Source of the DNA: UBA9620 sp965220695
GTDB lineage: Bacteria; Acidobacteriota; Vicinamibacteria; Vicinamibacterales; UBA8438
Assembly: GCA_965220695.1 (NCBI GenBank)
Contig: OZ244838.1
Coordinates: forward strand, 868,001 to 932,000
Direction: 5' to 3'
DNA: 64,000 nucleotides
Below are positions 47,210 through 54,609 of the stretch, piece by piece. Position 1 is the stretch's first letter; every line of letters begins with the position of its first letter. A program made the position numbers and the translations under genes. The notes under the pieces were generated by a model, which was not told where the DNA came from, searched no databases, and saw only the letters and a program-made list of their open reading frames with translations.

Positions 47210-48469
47210 ATGCCGGGCCGCGCCCGCTTCTGGTCCGCGTTCGGGCCGGGGCTCCTCTGGGCCGGCTCGGCGATTGGCGTCTCGCATCTGGTCCAGTCGA
47301 CCCGCGCCGGCGCGCTGGCCGGCTTCGGTCTTTCCGGCGTCATCCTGCTGGCGCTGGTCCTGAAGTATCCCTTCTTCGAGTACGGCCCGCGGTACGCCGC
47401 GGCCACCGGCGTGAGCCTCGTGGAGGGGTATCGCCGCATCGGGGCCTGGGCGCTCTGGCTCTATCTCGCCATCACCCTGCTGACGGCCGGCATCATCCAG
47501 TCGGCCGTGGTGATGTTCACCGCCTATCTCGTGGGCTTCTCGTTCGGAATCGACTGGCCGCTGCCGCTGCTGGCGGCGCTGGTCATGGCGCCCTGCGTGC
47601 TGCTGCTGTGGCGCAGCCGGTTTCAGGGGTTGGACGTTTCCATCAAGGTCGTGCTGCTGCTGCTGGCGGTCTCGACGCTCGCGGCCGCGGCGGTCAGCCT
47701 GCCGCGCGCCGACCTGTCGACCCTGGCCGTCTGGCCGGCCGGGCTGATCGGCTCGGTCGCCCCCTTCGCGTTCCTGCTGGCGCTCGCGGGCTGGATGCCG
47801 ACGGCCATCGACGTCTCGGTCTGGAGCTCGCTCTGGACCCTGGCGAAGAACGAGACCTCCGGCGTGCGGTGCACCGTGCACACGGCCCGCGCCGACTTTC
47901 TGGTCGGCTATATCGGCACCGCGGTGCTGGCGTTCGCCTTCGTCGCGCTGGGTGCGGGGGTCATGTTCGGGTCGGCCGAGACGTTCGCCGACGCCGGCCC
48001 GGACTTTTCGACGCAGTTGGTCGACCTGTACAGCGAGACCCTGGGGAACTGGACCCGTCCGATGGTGCTGGTGGCGGTCGTGACCACGATGTTCTCGACG
48101 ACCCTGACGGTGCTCGACGGCGGACCGCGGGCGATCGAGCGTTCGCTCGCCGTGCTGCGATCGCCGGCGAGCGCGACGACGTTCACTCCCGGCGGGGCCG
48201 TCTACTGGTGGAGTCTGGGCGCCCTGGTCCTGATCACGCTCGTCGTCATGGGGCTGTTCATCGGCAATCTCACGACGATGGTCGATTTCGCCACCACCGT
48301 GTCGTTCCTGACCGGCCCACTGCTCGGATACCTCAATTTGCGGGCGGTGACCTCCGACGACATGCCGCCCGAGCACCGGCCGGGTCTCGCGATGCGCACC
48401 CTGTCCTGGGTGGGCATCCTGCTGCTTGGCGGGACAGGGGTGTTCTACCTGCTGTTCCTGGTCGGCTGA
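47210..48469 (+). CDS. NRAMP-related membrane transporter
   Basis: A 419-residue protein with about eleven membrane helices and the NRAMP start (FGPGLLWAGSAIGVSHLVQS). In metal-transporting NRAMPs the first helix carries the metal-binding DPGN; here the place reads IGVSHLVQ, so that site is absent. Helix 6 has GWMPTAIDVS, keeping a methionine-proline pair. Groups without DPGN exist (some move Mg2+ or other substrates), so the cargo is open. ATG 47210 has GGTGG close upstream and lies 8 nt after the DUF1501 stop, indicating one operon with the cytochrome pair. Confidence 0.82.
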   Translation: MPGRARFWSAFGPGLLWAGSAIGVSHLVQSTRAGALAGFGLSGVILLALVLKYPFFEYGPRYAAATGVSLVEGYRRIGAWALWLYLAITLLTAGIIQSAVVMFTAYLVGFSFGIDWPLPLLAALVMAPCVLLLWRSRFQGLDVSIKVVLLLLAVSTLAAAAVSLPRADLSTLAVWPAGLIGSVAPFAFLLALAGWMPTAIDVSVWSSLWTLAKNETSGVRCTVHTARADFLVGYIGTAVLAFAFVALGAGVMFGSAETFADAGPDFSTQLVDLYSETLGNWTRPMVLVAVVTTMFSTTLTVLDGGPRAIERSLAVLRSPASATTFTPGGAVYWWSLGALVLITLVVMGLFIGNLTTMVDFATTVSFLTGPLLGYLNLRAVTSDDMPPEHRPGLAMRTLSWVGILLLGGTGVFYLLFLVG

Positions 48470-48499
48470 ACGGCGCGCGGTCAATCGTCTGCCGCGGCG

Positions 48500-49399
48500 T
48501 CAGCGCGCGCCGGTCAACTCGTCGAACACGTTCTGAAAACGGACCGGCGCGAGCGGCCAGCCAAGGTCGTTGGTGTCGATACGCGAGGCGATATCGTCGC
48601 GGGTGGCGCCGTTGCCGATCGCGGTGCTCACACGGTCGAGCACCGTCTCGATGTTGTTGCGGAACGTGCGGACGTCGTTCTTGGTCAGGATCGGACCGTG
48701 CCCGGGAATGACGGTGTCGAAGTCCAGCTCGAGCACGCCGCTGAGGGTGGCCGGCCATTCGACCGCGCTGCCCCCGTTCCCGAAGTCCCAGAACGGCGCC
48801 AGCGTGCTGCCGTCCAGCCGTTCGCCGTAGATGAACAGGTCGCCGGTGTGAATGGCGCGAAGGTCGGGAAAGTGGATCACCGCGTCGCCGTTCGTGTGGC
48901 CCCGGCCGAAGTGGTGCGCCCGCACCTCCACGCCGCCGAGGAACACCGCGGTCTCGTCGGCGAAGACGATGCGCGGTGCGCCGGTCTGGTTGTTGCGGAC
49001 GATATTGTCGCGCGCGTTCCGATGCGCAATCACCTCGGCGGCGCGCAGGAAGTCGGCGTTGCTCCCGGCGTGGTCCCCGTGGTGATGCGTGTTCAGGACG
49101 TACTTGATCGGCTGGTCGCTGACGCTGCGGACCTGCGCGGTGATGAAGTCGAAGCTGTAGGGAAACTTGTCGTCGACGATGATCACGCCGTCGCCGGTCA
49201 CACGCACCGCGACGTTGCCGCCCGACTGCGCGCCGTCGAATCCCGGAATCACGTAGAGACCGTCCGCCACCTCGCGGATCTGCAGCCGCGCTTCCTGCTC
49301 CGGCGTGAACGTGGGCTGCTGCTGACGGCCGGTCACGACCAGCACCGCGGCGGCGACGATTACGCCGGCCAGGATTCCAGTTCTCTTCAACTCTCGCAT
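48500..49399 (-). CDS. Metallo-beta-lactamase-fold hydrolase
   Basis: A 299-residue secreted or anchored enzyme with an N-terminal hydrophobic segment (about 8-24). The MBL zinc motif THHHGDHAG (105-110 for HHHGDH) is complete, followed by HHFGRGHTNGD, IHTGDLFIYG and VIPGHGPIL. This subgroup includes secreted class B-like lactamases, lactonases and others; resistance activity cannot be concluded. ATG 49399 has GAGGAG 6-7 nt upstream and is preferred over 49450. Its stop is 30 nt from the convergent NRAMP gene. Confidence 0.88.
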   Translation of the reverse strand: MRELKRTGILAGVIVAAAVLVVTGRQQQPTFTPEQEARLQIREVADGLYVIPGFDGAQSGGNVAVRVTGDGVIIVDDKFPYSFDFITAQVRSVSDQPIKYVLNTHHHGDHAGSNADFLRAAEVIAHRNARDNIVRNNQTGAPRIVFADETAVFLGGVEVRAHHFGRGHTNGDAVIHFPDLRAIHTGDLFIYGERLDGSTLAPFWDFGNGGSAVEWPATLSGVLELDFDTVIPGHGPILTKNDVRTFRNNIETVLDRVSTAIGNGATRDDIASRIDTNDLGWPLAPVRFQNVFDELTGAR

Positions 49400-49550
49400 C
49401 GTATGCTCCTCGATACTCGTATCTGACCGCCTTTGTCTGCTGACCGGCACCGGTTCGACGTCGTGTCGTCTACGTTCACAGCCATGATTATGTCCCGTAC
49501 TGTTTTCAGCGCAGTGGACAAAACGCGTAAGGTCGCGTCTGCTGACAGAG

Positions 49551-49820
49551 TTGCCCGTGGCCGCGCCGGTCCACCTCGCGTGGGCGGCGACCGAAGTCGG
49601 ACGACGCCGGGACGTGAAAGCGTGCGGTTACGTTGGTTCCTGTACTCGCTGCGATGCTGGGTTCGGCAGCGACCTCGACCGCGTCGTCGTGATTGTCGGC
49701 GCGAGATTTGCACCATTCCTGGGCCGGGCGCGGGACTGGCCGGCGGAAACATTTACCGCCTATGATCTGGAAGCGTGCGCCGACCGCCTGATCGGCGCGC
49801 ACGCACTGACCAATGCCTGA
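49551..49820 (+). pseudogene. Decayed MNT-type nucleotidyltransferase
   Basis: An 89-codon frame from TTG. It contains the GSX10DXD active-site motif (YVGSCTRC...GSDLDRVVVIV), but the sequence downstream is short and ends at a stop soon after RDWPAETF. Members of this subfamily are longer and continue with a LPVPxDLLVYT-like segment, so the C-terminus is lost, likely by frameshift. No HEPN partner follows. The flanks (49400-49550 and 49821-50015) show no gene. Confidence 0.5.
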
Positions 49821-50015
49821 CGTAGACACCAGCGTCCAGAACCCGGCCCGCGGAGTGAGACTCGGCATCGCTGCCGGTAACCTGCCGGGAATCATCCAGA
49901 CAGGCAGGTCGCGAGCGAGCATTGCGGCGAAGTATCCGCGTTCGGCGTCACACGGAACACATGAGATCTGATCACCGGCGTCGGCCGTGGGCCGTCCACT
50001 ACGACTTGCGCACTA

Positions 50016-50051
50016 GCAGCCCGTGGTGGAACCCCGCGTCGCACCGAGATC
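50016..50051 (+). repeat. Interspersed intergenic repeat, copy B
   Basis: Matches copies A (18266-18334) and C (57092-57162) over its first 36 bp (GCAGCCCGTGGTGGAACCCC, then GCACCGAGATC). After this it diverges, though a degraded second half (TGCAAGGCCCGACGAGGGAG, 50081-50100) may be present. It lies 164 nt before the methylase gene. Confidence 0.6.
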
Positions 50052-50214
50052 TGGTCGTAACAATGCCGCGCACGGCCAGTGCAAGGCCCGACGAGGGAGC
50101 ACATAGGGGCATTTGTGACCCCGGCAATCAGAACCCCGGCGCCGCCAGAGACGGGATGCAGCGCCGATCGAATGCAGCGGGGCTTTTACCACGGGCTGCC
50201 AGGACGCGCGGAAC

Positions 50215-52515
50215 ATGAGCAGGACGTCAACGGTTGGCTCGCGCCGCGGGCAAGATCAGAGATCTCTCTTCAAGGGAGACGTGCGTTCCCATTCCACCAA
50301 ATTCGCACCAGGCATCGAGAAGGCGCTGTCCGTTCCGTTCGTCGCGGAATTGGCGCTCAAGGAAAAGCAGATTCAGCAGAACGTCAGGCCGGTGATCGCC
50401 GTCCACAAGTGGTTCGCGCGGCGGCCGGGCACGCTGTTCCGCGCGATTCTCCTCTCGGAGTTCGCCGATCCGCCGCTGGCGGCGGCGTACTTCGCGCCGC
50501 ATCAACTTCGGGGGATCCGCGTTGCGGATCCGTTCATGGGAGGAGGAACGCCGCTTCTGGAAGCCAACAGGCTTGGATGTGACGTCCTGGGCTGGGACGT
50601 GAACCCGATGGCGTACTGGATCGTGCGCCAGGAAATCAAGCGACTCGATCTTACGGCGTATGAGGCGTCCGCGCGGGCAATCGGCCACGAACTCGAAAAA
50701 GAGCTGGGCACGTTCTACCGGACCCGTTGCAGGCTTTGCGGCGACGAGTGCGCGTCGGTCAAGTACTTCATTTGGGTCAAGTCGATACTCTGCGAGACGT
50801 GCGGCATGGACATTCGTCTGCTGCCCGGGCATGTCCTGGTTCATGCAGGCCGGCACCCGCGAAACGTGGTGATCTGCGGGAGCTGCGGAGAATTGGCGGA
50901 GGTCGACGACCTGGAGACCCCCGGATCGTGCGGACGTTGTGGCGCTGCGTTGCGGCTCATGGGGAACGCCGGAAGGGGGCGCTGTACCTGTCCGAGGTGC
51001 GGAGATCGACAGACGTATCCGATTCGTGGCGGCGGACCCCCGCCGCACAGGATGGTCGCTATCGAGTACCACTGCGAGGCGTGCAGAACGAAGCATCGGG
51101 GGCGCTTTCTCAAGGCACCGGATCTCGACGATATCAATCGCTATGCATCTGCCGAGCAGGCGCTGTTGGGCGCGCACGGGCTGATCATTCCAAATGACCG
51201 CATTCCGGCAGGAGATGAAACGGCGCGGCTGCACCGGTGGGGCTACGAGCGCTACCGTGAGATGTTCAATGCACGGCAGCTTCTCGGCCTTGGGACGCTC
51301 GGTCGGCTGATCAGGAACGTCGAGGTTCCGGACCTGCGCCACGCTCTCGCTACGAACCTCTCCGATCTCGTCCGCTACCAGAACATGGCCTGTCGCTACG
51401 ACGCTCGAGCGCTCAAATCGCTCGACATTTTTTCCGTGCATGGATTTCCGGTCGGGCTCCTGCAGTGCGAGTCCAATGTCTTCGGCATCCAGCGCCCAGG
51501 CACGCGAACCAACATCGGCAGCGGCGGTTGGTCGAACATCGTCGAGAAGTTCCTGAAGGCTAAGAAATACTGCGAACATCCGTTCGAGACACGCTACGAG
51601 CGGCGGCGGAAACGGATTGTGCCGATGCCCGGCGAGTGGATCGGCGAGCAGCGGAACGACTCCGGGATTGATCGGCGCGTCGTGGAGTTGCGGGCGGTCA
51701 GTTCGACCCGCGCCGCGGTGCCGGACGGAAGCCTGGACGCAGTGATCACGGATCCACCGTATTTTGCCAACGTGCAGTACGCCGAACTGATGGACTTCTG
51801 CTACGTGTGGCTCCGCCAAGTGGTCACGGGGGAGCCGTCGTTCGAGCCGGAGACGACTCGAAACGCTGACGAACTGACCGGCAACGTGACGCTGAACCGG
51901 GACATCAACCACTTCACCGCGGGACTCTCGGCCGTGTACCGCCGCATGGCGCGCGCACTGAAGGTCGGACGGCCCTTTGTCTTCACGTACCATCACAATG
52001 CGCTGGATGCGTACTACCCGATAGCCGTCGCGCTGCTGGACGCCGGTCTGGCCTGTACCGCGTCGATTCCCTGTCCGGCAGAGATGAGCGGGTCCATTCA
52101 CATTCATGGCACGGACTCGTCGATTGTCGATACCGTGTTCATATGCAGAGCAACAGGCAGGATCGCTCGCAGCGAACTGGCCGACAAGGTGTCCGCCGTC
52201 GCCGATCTGGTCCGGCGCGACGTGGGGTTCCTGCGCGAGGGCGGCGTGCGGGTGACCCGCGGAGACGTGCGTTGTGTGGCGTACGGTCACCTGATTCGGA
52301 TGGCGGTCTGGAAGCTCCGCGTCGGATGGGAGGGTGATTCCGCGACGGACGACAAGCTTGGTCGCGTGGGGCGGGCGGTCGATCGACTGGGAGCATGGAC
52401 TGGAGTGGAACAGGTGTTGGGCAACGATGGCCTGGAAATGCCTCGTCGCGTTCAAACGGTCCGCGAGGGTGAGTCAATCTACGACGGGACGGCCAATGAC
52501 GACGTTTGCTTTTGA
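50215..52515 (+). CDS. DUF1156-type adenine-specific DNA methylase with zinc ribbons
   Basis: A 766-residue methyltransferase. Residues 63-71 HKWFARRPG are the DUF1156-type signature. The SAM-binding motif DPFMGGGTPLLEA is at 105-117 and the catalytic DPPY at 513-516 (ITDPPYFANVQYAEL). Between them lie several Cys pairs (CRLCGDEC, CETCG, CGSCGE, CGRCG, CPRCGD, CEAC), probably two or three zinc ribbons that could read DNA. It should methylate adenine N6. The last 20 nt overlap the following nuclease-like gene, so the two are coupled. ATG 50215 has no strong ribosome site; repeat copy B lies upstream. DUF1156 proteins are common in defence islands; the partner suggests restriction-modification or a related system. 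Confidence 0.85.
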   Translation: MSRTSTVGSRRGQDQRSLFKGDVRSHSTKFAPGIEKALSVPFVAELALKEKQIQQNVRPVIAVHKWFARRPGTLFRAILLSEFADPPLAAAYFAPHQLRGIRVADPFMGGGTPLLEANRLGCDVLGWDVNPMAYWIVRQEIKRLDLTAYEASARAIGHELEKELGTFYRTRCRLCGDECASVKYFIWVKSILCETCGMDIRLLPGHVLVHAGRHPRNVVICGSCGELAEVDDLETPGSCGRCGAALRLMGNAGRGRCTCPRCGDRQTYPIRGGGPPPHRMVAIEYHCEACRTKHRGRFLKAPDLDDINRYASAEQALLGAHGLIIPNDRIPAGDETARLHRWGYERYREMFNARQLLGLGTLGRLIRNVEVPDLRHALATNLSDLVRYQNMACRYDARALKSLDIFSVHGFPVGLLQCESNVFGIQRPGTRTNIGSGGWSNIVEKFLKAKKYCEHPFETRYERRRKRIVPMPGEWIGEQRNDSGIDRRVVELRAVSSTRAAVPDGSLDAVITDPPYFANVQYAELMDFCYVWLRQVVTGEPSFEPETTRNADELTGNVTLNRDINHFTAGLSAVYRRMARALKVGRPFVFTYHHNALDAYYPIAVALLDAGLACTASIPCPAEMSGSIHIHGTDSSIVDTVFICRATGRIARSELADKVSAVADLVRRDVGFLREGGVRVTRGDVRCVAYGHLIRMAVWKLRVGWEGDSATDDKLGRVGRAVDRLGAWTGVEQVLGNDGLEMPRRVQTVREGESIYDGTANDDVCF

Positions 52516-53536
52516 AGCGTCCCGCGAGGAGTTGGAGGGCAATCTCGATTCGTTCGTCGATGCTCTGTTTTCTACGTTGGAGTCGGAGTTCCTCGTCATG
52601 GCGCGCGGCGACGGCTTCGTGGAGTATCCGACCTTCGAGTCGGCGTACGAGGAACTGAAGAAAAGATCACGGGGGTTTCGAGAATTCGATCCGCATCAGA
52701 TATTCGATATTGCGGTCGAAACGCCCTTGGTACTCATCGTCCTGCGGACGATCCTTGGATTCACGCCATCTGAATGGGCGTATCTGGCGAGTCTGCAGTC
52801 CGGTCTCCATATCAGCCAAGGCTATGCGCGGCACGTGGATCGGAGTATTCGGATCAATCCCGAGAAGCGGTTCACGGCCGAAAAAGCCCGAATTCAGGCT
52901 CTTGTACGCGCCGCCTGCGACTTGTTGCGAGAGCGTGCGCCGAAGGTGGCGCCCGATCGAATTCACCGCCTTGACAAGGCCGATACGCGGGATGGTCTCG
53001 CGTCGGTTCGTCACCTTGCCACGTTGGGGGTGCCATATCCCATGCTGCTTTACGAGCGGCTTCTTGGGCGACCTTTTGCGGCGCATCGGGATTCCGTGTC
53101 CGAACTGGTCGGCGGCGGCCTTGAAGTGGCGATCGAGCGCGAACTCACCACACACGGCGTCAGCTTCCGAAAGACTGCCCGCGCTGAGAGAATCAGTGGA
53201 TTCGATCAGGCTCCGGATTTCATCGTTCCCGATGAGTTCACGCCGAAGGTAGTCATTGAAGCCAAGATTACCGAGGACGACGGTACCGCAAGAGACAAGA
53301 TTACGCGGGTGCAGCATCTCTACGCGCTGAGCCGGATGGGGCAGCGCTCGGGCGCCCGAAGGTTCGAAGTCGTTGCCTGCATCGCCGGCCGGGGGTTCGG
53401 TGTGCGGCGCGAAGATATGAAGAAGCTGTTGCTGGCGACCGACGGCAAGGTCTTCACCTGGAAGACACTCGATCGTTTGGTGTCCTGCTCGGGACTCAGT
53501 GCATTCTGCTCGGCCGCGGGTGATGGATCTCCATGA
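52496..53536 (+). CDS. PD-(D/E)XK nuclease-like protein
   Basis: A 346-residue protein. Residues about 1-215 are a helical region I do not recognise (ASREELEGNLDSFVDALFST, LRTILGFTPSEWAYLASLQS). The C-terminal part has the PD-(D/E)XK core: QAPDFIVPDEFTPKVVIEAKI with PD at 240-241 and E255-x-K257. It reads like the nuclease domain of restriction enzymes such as those paired with adenine methylases. ATG 52496 overlaps the methylase end by 20 nt; earlier in-frame starts lie deep inside the methylase gene. Together they form a candidate restriction-modification pair; the recognition sequence is unknown. Confidence 0.75.
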   Translation: MTTFAFEASREELEGNLDSFVDALFSTLESEFLVMARGDGFVEYPTFESAYEELKKRSRGFREFDPHQIFDIAVETPLVLIVLRTILGFTPSEWAYLASLQSGLHISQGYARHVDRSIRINPEKRFTAEKARIQALVRAACDLLRERAPKVAPDRIHRLDKADTRDGLASVRHLATLGVPYPMLLYERLLGRPFAAHRDSVSELVGGGLEVAIERELTTHGVSFRKTARAERISGFDQAPDFIVPDEFTPKVVIEAKITEDDGTARDKITRVQHLYALSRMGQRSGARRFEVVACIAGRGFGVRREDMKKLLLATDGKVFTWKTLDRLVSCSGLSAFCSAAGDGSP

Positions 53537-53599
53537 TTGGGCACAAGCAGAGGATGGATTTGACCCGGCTACTCGGAGGACGTTGGGACGTGAAAGCAT

Positions 53600-54487
53600 T
53601 CAGTTATTTCGGCGCCAGAAGGGCCGTATGAAGTGTCCCGCGCGGTGCGCCTGCATAAGGAAGACGACGCCTGCCGCGAGACACAGTGCGATCGCGAACA
53701 CGGATCCCTCCATACCCAGGGCGCCTCCGGAAATCAAATCCGGACCGCTCAGCCGCGACTCGATCAATCCACCCACCGATATCCCGGAGACATTCGAGCC
53801 GAAGATCCCCGACTGCGTGAAGTTCCACGCGAAGTGGATTCCAATCGCCAGCCAGAGGCGCCGGGTGAGAACATACGCCGTCCCCAGCAGCACACCGGCT
53901 TCCAGGCCGATGGCCAGTGCGGCAAAATATGTCGCATTCGGATTCGCCAGATGCACGAGTCCAAAGACCGCCGTGGAGATCGCGAGGGCCAACCAGGTTC
54001 CCAGGGACTCCTCGATGATCCGGAAGAGGATGCCGCGAAAGACAATCTCCTCGAGATACGCGACCCACAGCGCGATGGCAAATGGCGGAACCAGTGCGGT
54101 CCATGGGTTGACCGCGCCCACGTGGTAGTGTCCCAGCGCGGCAATCGCCGCGGCGGTTCCCGCCAGCAGGGCGATGCCGACCAGCACGCCCCTGCCCAAC
54201 TCTGGCAATGCGCCGGCCAGCGACAGCTCCGCGGCGGCCCGTCGCTCGACCAGGCGTACGTACCCCACGTATGCGAAGTGAACGGCGAGGGCCACCGAAA
54301 CCGCGAACGACAGCGCGTCCGGCCGTAACGGGCCGAGACCCAGCGCCCTGTGCAGCTCGCCGAGCAGCACCTGTACAACGTTGAAGGCGCCAATCACCAG
54401 CAGGCCGGCAAGAACGATTCTCGTCACGGGGAAGCGGACGACAAGGACCAGCCAGTGCCCCAAACGCGCCTTCGTCACCAGGGTCAT
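53600..54487 (-). CDS. CPBP-family intramembrane protease (CAAX/Abi type)
   Basis: A 295-residue membrane protein with about eight helices. The three CPBP motifs are present: EEIVFRG (E146, E147, R151), FGLVHL (H179) and IHFAWNF (H218, N222). These are the active site of Rce1-like glutamate-type proteases; bacterial members act on exported peptides, bacteriocin-immunity or signalling. ATG 54487 follows AGGTGGAGGA; an in-frame start 189 nt upstream gives a long non-membrane leader and is unlikely. It converges on the nuclease-like gene (63 nt between stops). Substrate unknown. Confidence 0.88.
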   Translation of the reverse strand: MTLVTKARLGHWLVLVVRFPVTRIVLAGLLVIGAFNVVQVLLGELHRALGLGPLRPDALSFAVSVALAVHFAYVGYVRLVERRAAAELSLAGALPELGRGVLVGIALLAGTAAAIAALGHYHVGAVNPWTALVPPFAIALWVAYLEEIVFRGILFRIIEESLGTWLALAISTAVFGLVHLANPNATYFAALAIGLEAGVLLGTAYVLTRRLWLAIGIHFAWNFTQSGIFGSNVSGISVGGLIESRLSGPDLISGGALGMEGSVFAIALCLAAGVVFLMQAHRAGHFIRPFWRRNN

Positions 54488-54609
54488 TCCTCCACCTGTT
54501 CGTTGTCGGGCACGGCCCACGTTGCTCGCGGGACGATGACGTCTCCCATTCCGGCAGTGTGTGTCGACGAACGCCAGCAAGTCATTCCAAAGATGTGACC
54601 TGATGCCGG

